From contig NZ_CP142523.1 of NCBI RefSeq assembly GCF_036885605.1, forward strand, positions 496,001 to 560,000: a DNA stretch of 64,000 nt, read 5' to 3'. The stretch is from Janthinobacterium sp. TB1-E2. Lineage in GTDB: Bacteria > Pseudomonadota > Gammaproteobacteria > Burkholderiales > Burkholderiaceae_D. The position numbers were made by a program, and so were the translations under genes. Shown one piece after another: positions 16,485 to 25,553 of this stretch (positions are counted from its first letter, which is position 1; the number at the start of each line of letters is the position of its first letter). The notes under the pieces are model-generated. The model was not told where the DNA came from and searched no databases. It was given only the letters and a program-made list of their open reading frames with translations.

Positions 16485-18227
16485 ATGTCTGAGACAAAAA
16501 AGAAGGTTGCCCTGCGCTCTGCCGAGTGGTTCGGCTCGCAGGACAAGAACGGCTTCATGTACCGCAGCTGGATGAAAAACCAGGGCATACCTGACCACGA
16601 GTTTCACGGCAAGCCCATCATCGGCATCTGCAATACCTGGTCCGAACTGACCCCTTGCAACGCGCATTTCCGCCAATTGGCCGAGCACGTCAAGCGCGGC
16701 ATCCTGGAAGCGGGCGGTTTCCCAGTGGAATTCCCTGTCTTCTCGAATGGCGAATCGAATTTGCGCCCGACGGCCATGCTGACGCGCAACCTGGCGTCGA
16801 TGGACGTGGAAGAATCGATCCGCGGCAATCCGATGGACGCCGTCGTGCTGCTGGTCGGCTGCGACAAGACGACGCCGGCGCTGCTGATGGGTGCGGCCAG
16901 CGTCGACATTCCGACCATCGTCGTCAGCGGCGGCCCCATGCTGAACGGCAAACTCAATGGCAAGGACATCGGTTCCGGCACGGCCGTATGGCAGTTGCAC
17001 GAGCAGATGAAGGCGGGATCGATCACCTTGCACCAGTTCATGTCGGCCGAATCGGGCATGTCGCGCTCGGCCGGTACCTGCAACACCATGGGCACGGCTT
17101 CGACGATGGCCAGCATGGCGGAAGCGCTGGGCACGTCCCTGCCGCACAACGCCGCAATCCCCGCCGTCGATTCGCGCCGCTACGTGCTGGCCCACATGTC
17201 GGGCATCCGCATCGTCGAAATGGTGCACGAAGACCTGCGCCTGTCGAAAGTGCTGACGCGCGAAGCGTTTGAAAACGCCATCAAGGTCAACGCCGCCATC
17301 GGTGGCTCGACCAATGCCGTGATCCACCTGAAAGCGATTGCCGGCCGCATCGGCGTGCCTTTGGAGCTGGAAGACTGGACCAAGGTAGGCCGCGGCACGC
17401 CGACCATCGTCGACTTGCTGCCGTCGGGTCGTTTCCTGATGGAAGAGTTTTATTATGCGGGCGGCTTGCCGGCCGTCATCCGCCGCCTGGGCGAGGGCGA
17501 TCTGCTGCCGCACAAGAATGCGCTGACCGTCAACGGCAAGTCGCTGTGGGACAACTGCGTTGAAGCGCCGATCTACAACGATGAAGTGGTGCGCACCTTG
17601 GACAACCCATTGCTGGCCGATGGCGGCATTTGCGTGTTGCGCGGCAATCTGGCGCCACGCGGCGCCGTGTTGAAACCGTCGGCCGCTTCGCCACACCTGA
17701 TGCAGCACCGCGGCAAGGCCGTCGTGTTCGAGGACTTTGAACATTACAAGGCCCGCATCGTTGATCCGGATCTGGATGTGGACGCGAACTCCGTGCTGGT
17801 CATGAAGAACTGCGGCCCGAAAGGCTATCCTGGCATGGCGGAAGTGGGCAACATGGGCTTGCCGCCGAAACTGCTGGCGCAAGGCATCACCGACATGGTG
17901 CGTATCTCGGATGCGCGCATGAGCGGCACAGCCTACGGTACCGTCGTCCTGCACGTGGCGCCGGAAGCGATGGCCGGCGGCCCGCTGGGCATCGTGCGCG
18001 ACGGCGACATGATCGCCCTCGACTGCCACAACGGCAGCCTGAACATCGACATCAGCGATGCGGAAATCGCCGAGCGCCTGGCGGCCCGCGAACTGGGCAG
18101 CGCTCCCGGACCGAAGAGCGGCTACCAGCAGCTGTACATCGAACACGTGTTGCAGGCCGATGAAGGCTGCGATTTCGACTTCCTGGTCGGCAATCGCGGT
18201 TCCGCCGTGCCACGTCACTCACACTAA
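16485..18227 (+). CDS. L-arabinonate dehydratase (IlvD/Edd family)
   Basis: 580 residues. It should dehydrate L-arabinonate to 2-keto-3-deoxy-L-arabinonate in the oxidative arabinose pathway. The three cysteines expected to hold the [2Fe-2S] cluster are C58 (TPCNA), C126 (VGCDKTT) and C199 (AGTCNTM); as I recall, this is one residue off the numbering of the Rhizobium enzyme. The family signature GCDKTTPALLMG is intact. The start at ATG 16485 follows AGGAGAATGGC. D-xylonate dehydratases are close relatives, so the substrate is assigned from the arabinan context. In Azospirillum this step is called AraC, a name I avoid because of the regulator. Confidence 0.87.
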   Translation: MSETKKKVALRSAEWFGSQDKNGFMYRSWMKNQGIPDHEFHGKPIIGICNTWSELTPCNAHFRQLAEHVKRGILEAGGFPVEFPVFSNGESNLRPTAMLTRNLASMDVEESIRGNPMDAVVLLVGCDKTTPALLMGAASVDIPTIVVSGGPMLNGKLNGKDIGSGTAVWQLHEQMKAGSITLHQFMSAESGMSRSAGTCNTMGTASTMASMAEALGTSLPHNAAIPAVDSRRYVLAHMSGIRIVEMVHEDLRLSKVLTREAFENAIKVNAAIGGSTNAVIHLKAIAGRIGVPLELEDWTKVGRGTPTIVDLLPSGRFLMEEFYYAGGLPAVIRRLGEGDLLPHKNALTVNGKSLWDNCVEAPIYNDEVVRTLDNPLLADGGICVLRGNLAPRGAVLKPSAASPHLMQHRGKAVVFEDFEHYKARIVDPDLDVDANSVLVMKNCGPKGYPGMAEVGNMGLPPKLLAQGITDMVRISDARMSGTAYGTVVLHVAPEAMAGGPLGIVRDGDMIALDCHNGSLNIDISDAEIAERLAARELGSAPGPKSGYQQLYIEHVLQADEGCDFDFLVGNRGSAVPRHSH

Positions 18228-18239
18228 GCGGAGAATCCC

Positions 18240-19232
18240 ATGCTGTTGCTGCAATTTACGAATGAACACGGCGGGCGCCTCGTCGGCCTGCTGCAAGACG
18301 ACGCCATCCGCGTCATCGAAGGCTACAACACGACGTATGCGCTGGCGCAAGACGCCATCCGCAAAAAGGTGAGCCTGGCGGATCTGGTCAACGCCACGGT
18401 CGGCAACACCACGCATTCCTATGCGGACGTGGCCGCTGCCGGACGTGTGCTGGCGCCGCTCGACCACGCCGATGAAGCGCACTGCTACGTGACGGGCACG
18501 GGTCTGACCCACCTGGGCAGCGCCGGCGCGCGCGACGCCATGCACAAGAAGATCGGCGGCGACGCGGAATCCTTGAGCGACTCGATGAAAATGTTCCGCC
18601 TGGGCGTGGAAGGCGGCAAGCCGGCTGACGGCACGGCCGGCGCCCAGCCCGAATGGTTCTATAAAGGCGACGGCTCCATCGTGCGCGCCGGCGGCCAGCC
18701 GCTGCGCATGCCGGACTTTGCCCTCGATGGCGGCGAAGAGCCGGAAATCGCCGGCCTGTACGTGATCGGCGACGACGGCCAGCCCTACCGGGTCGGCTAC
18801 GCCATCGGCAATGAATTCTCGGACCACGTGACGGAGCGCCAGAACTATCTGTACCTGGCCCACTCGAAGTTGCGAGCCTGCAGCGTGGGCCCGGCCCTGC
18901 TGGTGGGCGAATTGCCCGCGCATATCGCCGGTACTTCGCGTGTGCTTGATGCGGCTGGCAATGTACGCTGGGAAAAAGCGTTCGTCAGCGGCGAAGAGAA
19001 TATGTCGCACACGATCGCCAACCTGGAACACCATCACTTCAAGTACCCGCTGTTCAAGCGCCCTGGCGACGTGCACGTACACTTCTTTGGCACGGCAACG
19101 TTAAGCTTTGCCGATGGCGTGAGCGTGGCGCCTGGCGAAACCTTTGAAATCGAAGCGCCGGCCTTTGGCCCTGCCTTGCGCAACCGCCTCGATGTCTTCC
19201 CAACCGAATTTGCGAAAGTGAGCACATTATGA
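18240..19232 (+). CDS. araD1: 2-keto-3-deoxy-L-arabinonate dehydratase, FAH family (AraD1/GguC-like)
   Basis: 330 residues of the fumarylacetoacetate-hydrolase fold, of the GguC branch. Genetic work on this branch (Price and colleagues) tied it to dehydration of 2-keto-3-deoxy-L-arabinonate to 2-oxoglutarate semialdehyde. Segments typical of the branch are [14 protein letters not shown] near residue 82 and [21 protein letters not shown] near residue 200. It replaces the DHDPS-type AraD used by other species. It lies 12 bases after the dehydratase and overlaps the next gene by 4 bases (ATGA), so the three consecutive pathway enzymes are coupled. Confidence 0.88.
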   Translation: MLLLQFTNEHGGRLVGLLQDDAIRVIEGYNTTYALAQDAIRKKVSLADLVNATVGNTTHSYADVAAAGRVLAPLDHADEAHCYVTGTGLTHLGSAGARDAMHKKIGGDAESLSDSMKMFRLGVEGGKPADGTAGAQPEWFYKGDGSIVRAGGQPLRMPDFALDGGEEPEIAGLYVIGDDGQPYRVGYAIGNEFSDHVTERQNYLYLAHSKLRACSVGPALLVGELPAHIAGTSRVLDAAGNVRWEKAFVSGEENMSHTIANLEHHHFKYPLFKRPGDVHVHFFGTATLSFADGVSVAPGETFEIEAPAFGPALRNRLDVFPTEFAKVSTL

Positions 19233-20806
19233 GTTTCAATATCACCGGTGATGCATTGATTGGCGGCGTCGCCGTCAAGGGTAACGGCGGCTCTTTCGAA
19301 GCGTGGGACCCGGCCGCGCGCGCGCACATCGCGCCTGCTTTCCACATGGTCGACGCCGCGCAAATCGACGCGGCGTGCCGTCTGGCCCAAGCCGCGTTCG
19401 ATCCGTTCCGCGCCACCAGCGATGCGGAACGCGCCGATTTTCTCGACACCATCGCCGCGCAAATCCTCGAGCTGGGCGACGACCTGATCGTGCGCGCCAT
19501 GACGGAAAGCGGCTTGCCGCGCGCGCGCCTGGAAGGCGAACGTGGCCGCACGGTGGGTCAGCTGAAATTGTTCGCCGGCTTGCTGCGCGAGGGTTCATGG
19601 ACCGATGCACGCATCGACAGCCCGCTGCCTGACCGCGTGCCGCCGCGTCCTGACTTGCGTTTGCGCATGATCGGCCTGGGCCCCGTCGCCGTGTTCGCGG
19701 CCAGTAACTTCCCGCTGGCCTTCTCGGTGGCTGGCGGCGATACGGCCTCGGCCCTGGCTGCCGGCTGCCCCGTCGTCCTGAAAGCCCACTCGGCCCATCC
19801 GGGCACGTCGGAGCTGGTGGCGCGCGCGATCGTGAACGCGATTGCCATCTGCAAGCTGCCAGCCGGCGTGTTCGCCTTGCTGACGGGCACGGGCAATGGC
19901 ATCGGCCAGACCCTGGTGGCCCATCCTGCCATCCAGGCTGTCGGCTTTACGGGTTCGCGTTCGGGCGGCATCGCCCTGATGAAGGTGGCGGCCGAACGTG
20001 CGCAACCGATACCCGTATATGCTGAAATGAGCAGCATCAACCCTGTCTTCGTGTTGCCGCAAGCGCTGGCAGCCCGTGGCGCGGCGATCGCCAGCGGCTT
20101 TGCTGCCTCGCTGACCATGGGCGTGGGCCAGTTCTGCACCAATCCCGGCCTCGTGCTGGGCCTGGAAGGCCCTGACTTTACGGCGTTTGCCGCCGCTGCC
20201 GCCGAAGCGCTGGCGCCGGCGCCTGCCGCCACCATGTTGACGGCTGGCATCGCCAGCAGCTATGCCAAGGGCGTCGCCGCCCTGGCGCAGCATGCCGACG
20301 TGACGCCGCTGGTGCAAAACACGGGCGACGAAGGCAAGGGCGCCGCCGCCCTGTTCGTCACTTCGGGCGAAGCGTTTTTGGCCAAGCATGACTTGCGCGA
20401 CGAAGTCTTCGGTCCCGCTTCCCTGCTGGTCGCTTGCCGCGACATCGAGCAATTGCTGGCGATTACGGAAAGCCTGGAAGGCCAGCTGACGGCCACCCTG
20501 CAAATCGATGCCGGCGACGTGGACGATGCGCGCCGTCTGCTGCCCGTGCTGGAACGCCGCGTGGGCCGCATCCTGGCCAACGGTTTCCCGACGGGCGTGG
20601 AAGTGTCGACGGCCATGGTGCACGGCGGCCCGTTCCCGGCCACGTCGGATGGCCGCAGCACCTCGGTCGGTACGGCAGCCATCAACCGCTTCCTGCGTCC
20701 CGTGTCCTACCAGAACCTGCCGCAAGACTTGCTGCCGGAGTCGCTGCGCGACGATAATCCGCTGGGGATCTGGCGTCGTCACGATGGCGTGCTGGGCAAA
20801 CTTTAA
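19229..20806 (+). CDS. 2-oxoglutarate semialdehyde dehydrogenase (aldehyde dehydrogenase, NADP+)
   Basis: 525 residues. It oxidises 2-oxoglutarate semialdehyde to 2-oxoglutarate, the last step that sends arabinose carbon into the TCA cycle. Catalytic residues are visible as C303 (GQFCTNPG) and E266 (AEMSSINP). The subfamily is the KGSA type used in pentose and hexarate pathways. It starts in the ATGA overlap with araD1 at 19229. No transit or signal sequence is seen, so it is cytoplasmic. Confidence 0.92.
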   Translation: MSFNITGDALIGGVAVKGNGGSFEAWDPAARAHIAPAFHMVDAAQIDAACRLAQAAFDPFRATSDAERADFLDTIAAQILELGDDLIVRAMTESGLPRARLEGERGRTVGQLKLFAGLLREGSWTDARIDSPLPDRVPPRPDLRLRMIGLGPVAVFAASNFPLAFSVAGGDTASALAAGCPVVLKAHSAHPGTSELVARAIVNAIAICKLPAGVFALLTGTGNGIGQTLVAHPAIQAVGFTGSRSGGIALMKVAAERAQPIPVYAEMSSINPVFVLPQALAARGAAIASGFAASLTMGVGQFCTNPGLVLGLEGPDFTAFAAAAAEALAPAPAATMLTAGIASSYAKGVAALAQHADVTPLVQNTGDEGKGAAALFVTSGEAFLAKHDLRDEVFGPASLLVACRDIEQLLAITESLEGQLTATLQIDAGDVDDARRLLPVLERRVGRILANGFPTGVEVSTAMVHGGPFPATSDGRSTSVGTAAINRFLRPVSYQNLPQDLLPESLRDDNPLGIWRRHDGVLGKL

Positions 20807-20840
20807 TCACAAAAAATAAAAATACACAGGCGGAGACAAG

Positions 20841-21608
20841 ATGAAGCAATTGGCGAAATATGGCAGCTTGCAGGGCAAGCGCGTGTTCATCACGGGTGGC
20901 GGCAGCGGCATCGGCGAATCCTTGGTGGCGGAATTTGCCGCCCAGGGCGCGCTGGTGGCGTTTGTCGATATCGCCGTGGAAGCGAGCGAGGCCCTGTGCC
21001 GCCGCCTGGCCGAAGCGGGCCTGACGGCGCCCATTTTTCGCCATTGCGACATCACGGATATTCCATCACTGCAAGCCATCATGGCCGAACTGGCCGACAA
21101 GCTGGGCGACTTCGATATCCTCGTCAACAATGCCGCCAACGACCAGCGCCACCAGGCGCAGGACGTCACCCTGGAATACTGGAACGAGCGCATTGCGATC
21201 AATCAACGTCCCATGTTCTTCACGTGCCAGGCCGTCTTCGAGGGCATGAAGCGCAAGGGCGGCGGTTCCATCATCAATGTCAGCTCGATTTCCTGGCACA
21301 TGAAGTCGGGCGGCTACCCTGTGTATGCCACCACCAAGGCCGCCGTCGTGGGCCTCACGCGGGGCCTGGCGCGCGACTTTGGCGCCCACAATATCCGCGT
21401 CAATACCGTCACACCGGGCTGGGTCATGACGCAGCGCCAGATCGACCTGTGGGTCGACGACGCGGCCGAAGTGGAAATCAAGAAAAGCCAATGCTTGCCC
21501 AGCAAGTTGATGCCACAGGACATCGCCGCCATGGTGCTGTTCCTCGCTTCCGATGACGGCGCGATGTGCTCCAGTCAGGAATTCATTGTGGATGCTGGCT
21601 GGGTCTAA
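20841..21608 (+). CDS. SDR-family sugar 1-dehydrogenase (L-arabinose/D-xylose type)
   Basis: 255 residues with the short-chain dehydrogenase pattern: TGGGSGIG nucleotide loop (18-25), NNA (96-98), S149 and Y162-x-x-x-K166. It resembles bacterial pentose 1-dehydrogenases of the SDR class and would form the arabinono-lactone that opens the pathway. The start at ATG 20841 follows AGGCGGAGACAAG. The lactonase that should follow is not encoded in the window, so lactone opening must be spontaneous or encoded elsewhere. Whether arabinose or xylose is preferred cannot be read from sequence. Confidence 0.85.
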   Translation: MKQLAKYGSLQGKRVFITGGGSGIGESLVAEFAAQGALVAFVDIAVEASEALCRRLAEAGLTAPIFRHCDITDIPSLQAIMAELADKLGDFDILVNNAANDQRHQAQDVTLEYWNERIAINQRPMFFTCQAVFEGMKRKGGGSIINVSSISWHMKSGGYPVYATTKAAVVGLTRGLARDFGAHNIRVNTVTPGWVMTQRQIDLWVDDAAEVEIKKSQCLPSKLMPQDIAAMVLFLASDDGAMCSSQEFIVDAGWV

Positions 21609-21766
21609 GCCTTAGCGCATCGTTTAATCCGCGCCGGTACTGACCGGCCCTCCAATCTTGAAACACCGCTCTTGCCGCCCCAACCCCGCGGCAGGAGAGG
21701 CATCGCCATATCCATATTGCCGCGTTGATCCCGGCCCTTGCTTTTCACTAAAAAACAGGAGACAGC

Positions 21767-23317
21767 ATGAAACTCATCCATACCAGCATCGTGGCCCTCA
21801 GCTTGGCCATGGCCGCCGGCAGCACCTTTGCCGCGCCCGTCAAGGTCACCATCGACGTGGCCAAGCCCGGTGCCGTGATCAACAAGAACGTGTACGGCCA
21901 GTTCGCCGAGCACCTGGGCACGGGCATCTATGAAGGCATGTGGGTGGGACCGGAGTCTTCCATTCCGAATACCAAGGGCTGGCGCAACGACGTGCTGGGC
22001 GCGCTGAAACAGTTGCACGTGCCGCTGGTCCGCTGGCCAGGCGGTTGTTTTGCCGATGAATACCACTGGAAGGACGGCATCGGCGCGCGCGACAAGCGCC
22101 CGACCAAGGTCAACACCAACTGGGGCGGCGTGGAAGAATCGAACGCCGTCGGCACGCATGAATTCTTCGACCTGGCCGAGCTCCTGGGCGCGCAGACCTA
22201 TATCAACGGCAACCTCGGTTCCGGCACGCCGCAGGAAATGTCCGAATGGCTCGAATACATGACCTCGGACAGCAAGTCGACCCTGGCCGAGCTGCGCCGC
22301 AAGAATGGCCGTGCCCAGCCGTATAAAGTCGATTACTTTGGCATCGGCAATGAAGCCTGGGGTTGCGGCGGCAATATGCGCCCGCAGTACTATGCCGACC
22401 TGTACAAGCACTATCACACCTTCATGAAGACGCCGGAAAGCGCGCGCCCGAAATTCATCGCCAGCGGCGGCAATGACGACGACATCAGCTGGTCCAGCAC
22501 CCTGAGCCGCGAAATCAAGCCGAACATGATGGACGCCATCAGTTTCCATTACTACACGGTGCCGACCGGCGTATGGGAAAAGAAGGGCGCGGCCACGGGC
22601 TTTGGCGAAGATCAATGGATCTCGACCCTGAGCCGCACCTTGCGCATCGATAGCTTGATCAAGAACAATATCGCCGCCATCGACAAGAACGATCCCTCGA
22701 AAAAGACGGGCTTGTACGTCGATGAATGGGGCACCTGGTACGACGTGGAGCCTGGCACCAACACCGGTTTCCTGTTCCAGCAAAACAGCTTGCGCGACGC
22801 CCTCGTCGCGGCCTTGAACTTCAATATTTTCCACGCCCACGCGGACCGTGTGCGCATGACGAATATCGCGCAAATGGTCAACGTGCTGCAGGCGATGATC
22901 ATCACCGACAAGGACAAATATTTCCTCACGCCTACGTATCATGCGTTTGAAATGTACGTGCCGTTCCAGGATGCCACGTCCCTGCCGGTCGCCATCCAGG
23001 GCAATGGCAAGTACAGCTTGGGCAAGGTCAGCATTCCCGAAGTGAGCGCCTCGGCCGCGCGCGGCAAGGATGGCAAGGTGTATCTGTCGCTGGTCAACAC
23101 GAACCCACACAAGGCGGTCGACGTGAGCGTGGCATTGGCCGGCAAGCAAGTGGCCAGCGTGACGGGCCGCGTGCTGACCGCAGGCAAGATGGATGCCGTC
23201 AACAGCTTTGCGCAACCGCAAGCCGTGCAGCCGGTGGCGTTCAATGCCCAGGCGCAAGGCGGTAAGCTGACCGTGTCGGTGCCCGCCAAGGCCGTCGTGG
23301 TGGTGGCCGTCGACTAA
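21767..23317 (+). CDS. Secreted GH51 alpha-L-arabinofuranosidase
   Basis: 516 residues with a signal peptide of about 22 residues (ending GSTFAAP). GH51 acid/base E196 lies in GIGNEAWG and nucleophile E320 in YVDEWGTWY; the C-terminal part is the usual beta-sandwich. It removes terminal arabinofuranosyl units from arabinan or arabinoxylan outside the cytoplasm. Many GH51 enzymes are cytoplasmic, so the clear export signal is worth noting. The start at ATG 21767 follows AGGAGACAGC. The 158-base gap upstream has no copy of the operator, so it is probably read from unit 2. Confidence 0.92.
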   Translation: MKLIHTSIVALSLAMAAGSTFAAPVKVTIDVAKPGAVINKNVYGQFAEHLGTGIYEGMWVGPESSIPNTKGWRNDVLGALKQLHVPLVRWPGGCFADEYHWKDGIGARDKRPTKVNTNWGGVEESNAVGTHEFFDLAELLGAQTYINGNLGSGTPQEMSEWLEYMTSDSKSTLAELRRKNGRAQPYKVDYFGIGNEAWGCGGNMRPQYYADLYKHYHTFMKTPESARPKFIASGGNDDDISWSSTLSREIKPNMMDAISFHYYTVPTGVWEKKGAATGFGEDQWISTLSRTLRIDSLIKNNIAAIDKNDPSKKTGLYVDEWGTWYDVEPGTNTGFLFQQNSLRDALVAALNFNIFHAHADRVRMTNIAQMVNVLQAMIITDKDKYFLTPTYHAFEMYVPFQDATSLPVAIQGNGKYSLGKVSIPEVSASAARGKDGKVYLSLVNTNPHKAVDVSVALAGKQVASVTGRVLTAGKMDAVNSFAQPQAVQPVAFNAQAQGGKLTVSVPAKAVVVVAVD

Positions 23318-23343
23318 GCTGTCGCTCACCTGTCACTCATCAG

Positions 23344-23366
23344 GCCGGCCCGCATGACGGGCCGGC
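23344..23366 (+). other. Intercistronic hairpin between GH51 and GH43
   Basis: GCCGGCCCG (23344-23352) and CGGGCCGGC (23358-23366) make a perfect 9-bp GC stem with loop CATGA. Only a short imperfect T-containing stretch follows, so it may attenuate or stabilise the message, not end it fully. Confidence 0.6.
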
Positions 23367-23386
23367 TGACCATTTTGGAGAAGACG

Positions 23387-24421
23387 ATGCACACATTGAC
23401 ACGCGGCATGGCCGCCATCCTGAGCACCCTGGCGATCATGGCTGCCGCGCACGCGGCCCAGGTCAGCGTGCACGACCCCGTGATGGCCAAGGAAGGCGAC
23501 ACGTATTATTTGTACAGCACGGGTCCCGGCATTACCTTCTACAGTTCGAAAAACATGGTTGACTGGCAGCCGGAAGGGCGCGTCTTCGCGGGCCAGCCGA
23601 CCTGGGCAAAAACAGCTGCTCCCAGCTTTGACGACCATATCTGGGCGCCCGACGTGCAATTTCACGACGGGAAATATTACCTGTACTACTCGGTGTCCGG
23701 CTTCGGCAAGAACACGTCCGGCATCGGCGTGACCGTCAACACGACCTTGAATCCACGCTCGCCCGACTACCGCTGGGTCGACCAGGGCATGTTGCTGCAA
23801 TCGGTGCCCGAGCGCGACGAGTGGAATGCCATCGATTCGAACATCATTACCGATGCCAAGGGCACGCCGTGGATGTCGTTCGGCTCGTTCTGGAATGGCA
23901 TCAAGCTGGTGAAACTGACGCCTGACTGGACCCGTATTGCGGAACCGCAAGAGTGGCACTCGCTGGCCCGACGCGTACCCCTGCCGCCACGTGCAGGCGA
24001 ATTCAAGCCCGCGCCCGAGGAAATCGAGGCGCCGTTTTTCTTCCAGCGCGGCAACGATTACTTCCTCTTCGTTTCCTGGGGCCTGTGCTGCCAGAAGGAA
24101 AAAAGCACGTATAACCTGGCCGTGGGACGCTCAAAAAGCGTGACGGGGCCGTATCTGGACAAGGAGGGCCGCGACATGGCGCAGGGCGGCGGCACGGTGC
24201 TGCTGAAAGGCGACAAGGACTGGCAAGGCCTCGGCCACAACAGCGCCTATACGTTTGACGGCAAGGATTACCTGGTGCTGCACGCCTATGAAACGGCGGA
24301 CAATTATTTGCAGAAGCTCAAGATCCTGCCCATGACGTGGGACAAGGATGGCTGGCCGCAAGTCGACGCGCGCGACTTGAACCGCTATCAAAGCCGGCAA
24401 TTGCCGGCCGCCAAACGGTAA
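23387..24421 (+). CDS. Secreted GH43 endo-arabinanase-like hydrolase
   Basis: 344 residues with a signal peptide (cleavage near AHAAQ) and a GH43 propeller. The base is D30 in VHDPVM; SNIITDAKGTPWMSFGSFW and the acid motif EIEAPFFF match the arabinanase branch (arabinan endo-1,5-alpha-L-arabinosidase). It would shorten the arabinan backbone while the GH51 enzyme upstream removes side chains. The start at ATG 23387 has TTTTGGAGAAGACG upstream; the frame opens 11 codons earlier inside the hairpin. It is the last gene of unit 2. Confidence 0.87.
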   Translation: MHTLTRGMAAILSTLAIMAAAHAAQVSVHDPVMAKEGDTYYLYSTGPGITFYSSKNMVDWQPEGRVFAGQPTWAKTAAPSFDDHIWAPDVQFHDGKYYLYYSVSGFGKNTSGIGVTVNTTLNPRSPDYRWVDQGMLLQSVPERDEWNAIDSNIITDAKGTPWMSFGSFWNGIKLVKLTPDWTRIAEPQEWHSLARRVPLPPRAGEFKPAPEEIEAPFFFQRGNDYFLFVSWGLCCQKEKSTYNLAVGRSKSVTGPYLDKEGRDMAQGGGTVLLKGDKDWQGLGHNSAYTFDGKDYLVLHAYETADNYLQKLKILPMTWDKDGWPQVDARDLNRYQSRQLPAAKR

Positions 24422-24446
24422 GTGGACCAGGGGATGGGCGACAGGT

Positions 24447-24513
24447 GATACGCAAATCGATATCACAAGCGAAAAAGAATTGATTGGATGGCTATGTTGC
24501 TTTCTCCTACCAT
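24447..24513 (+). promoter_or_regulatory. Operator and promoter of arabinose unit 3 (ABC importer operon)
   Basis: GATACG-CAAATC-GATATC (24447-24464, one half-site imperfect), then 19 bases, TTGGAT (24484-24489, within AATTGATTGGA), an 18-base spacer and TACCAT (24508-24513). It has the same architecture as the sites at 9972 and 16357. Confidence 0.8.
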
Positions 24514-24581
24514 GGGTTCATAAAAAACCGCCCATCCGGCATCCGGCTGTGATGGTATTCCAAAAAAAACTGGAGACAAGA

Positions 24582-25544
24582 ATGAAATTGACACGCCGCA
24601 CACTCCTCGCCAGCGCCATGTTGTTGGCACTGTCCGCTACTTCTTCCGCCTTTGCCGCCAAGCCCCTCGTCATGGGCTTTTCGCAGGTGGGCGCCGAAAG
24701 CGAATGGCGCACCGCCAATACCGTCTCCATCAAGGATGCGGCCAAGAAAGATGGCGTCACGCTGAAATTTGCTGATGCGCAGCAAAAACAGGAAAACCAG
24801 GTCAAGGCCCTGCGCTCGTTCATCGCGCAAAAAGTCGACGTGATCGCCTTCTCGCCGGTCGTTGAGTCCGGCTGGGATACGGTCCTGCGCGAAGCCAAGG
24901 CTGCCAAGATTCCCGTCATCCTGACGGACCGCGCCGTCAACGTCACCGACAAATCGCTGTACGTGACCTTCATCGGTTCCGATTTCGTGGAAGAGGGCCG
25001 CCGCGCTGGCCAATGGCTGCTCGAGCACGCCAAGAAAACCCCGGACGCGCAATTGAACATCGTCGAGCTGCAAGGCACGGTCGGCTCCGCGCCGGCCATC
25101 GACCGCAAGGAAGGCTTCCAGGAAGTCATCGGCAAGAATCCAAAGCTGAAAATCATCCGTTCGCAAACGGGCGACTTTACGCGCGCCAAGGGCAAGGAAG
25201 TGATGGAAGCGTTCCTGAAGGCCGAAGGCAAGAAGATCAACGTGCTGTACGCGCACAATGACGACATGGCCATCGGCGCCATCCAGGCCATCGAAGAAGC
25301 GGGCATGAAACCGGGCAAGGACATCATCATCATCTCGATCGATGGCGTCAAAGGCGCGTTCGAAGCCATGATCGCCGGCAAGCTGAACGTCACCGTGGAA
25401 TGCAGCCCGCTGCTGGGCCCGCAATTGATGTCGATCGCCCGCGACGTGGTGGCCGGCAAGCCCGTGCCAGCGCGCATCACGACGGTGGAAGGCGTGTTCC
25501 CTGCCGAGGTGGCCGCCAAGGAATTCCCGAACCGTAAGTATTAA
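24582..25544 (+). CDS. ytfQ: Sugar ABC transporter substrate-binding protein (YtfQ-like)
   Basis: 320 residues; signal peptide of about 25 residues (TSSAFAA) and a periplasmic-binding type 1 fold. It closely follows E. coli YtfQ in segments such as GFSQVGAESEWR, FADAQQKQENQ, NIVELQGTVGSAPAIDR and YAHNDDMAIGAIQAIEEAG. YtfQ binds galactofuranose; the fold and this locus make L-arabinose (probably furanose form) the likely ligand here. ATG 24582 follows TGGAGACAAGA. It is the first gene of a four-part importer in the usual order. Confidence 0.9.
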   Translation: MKLTRRTLLASAMLLALSATSSAFAAKPLVMGFSQVGAESEWRTANTVSIKDAAKKDGVTLKFADAQQKQENQVKALRSFIAQKVDVIAFSPVVESGWDTVLREAKAAKIPVILTDRAVNVTDKSLYVTFIGSDFVEEGRRAGQWLLEHAKKTPDAQLNIVELQGTVGSAPAIDRKEGFQEVIGKNPKLKIIRSQTGDFTRAKGKEVMEAFLKAEGKKINVLYAHNDDMAIGAIQAIEEAGMKPGKDIIIISIDGVKGAFEAMIAGKLNVTVECSPLLGPQLMSIARDVVAGKPVPARITTVEGVFPAEVAAKEFPNRKY

Positions 25545-25553
25545 GCTTGCCGC

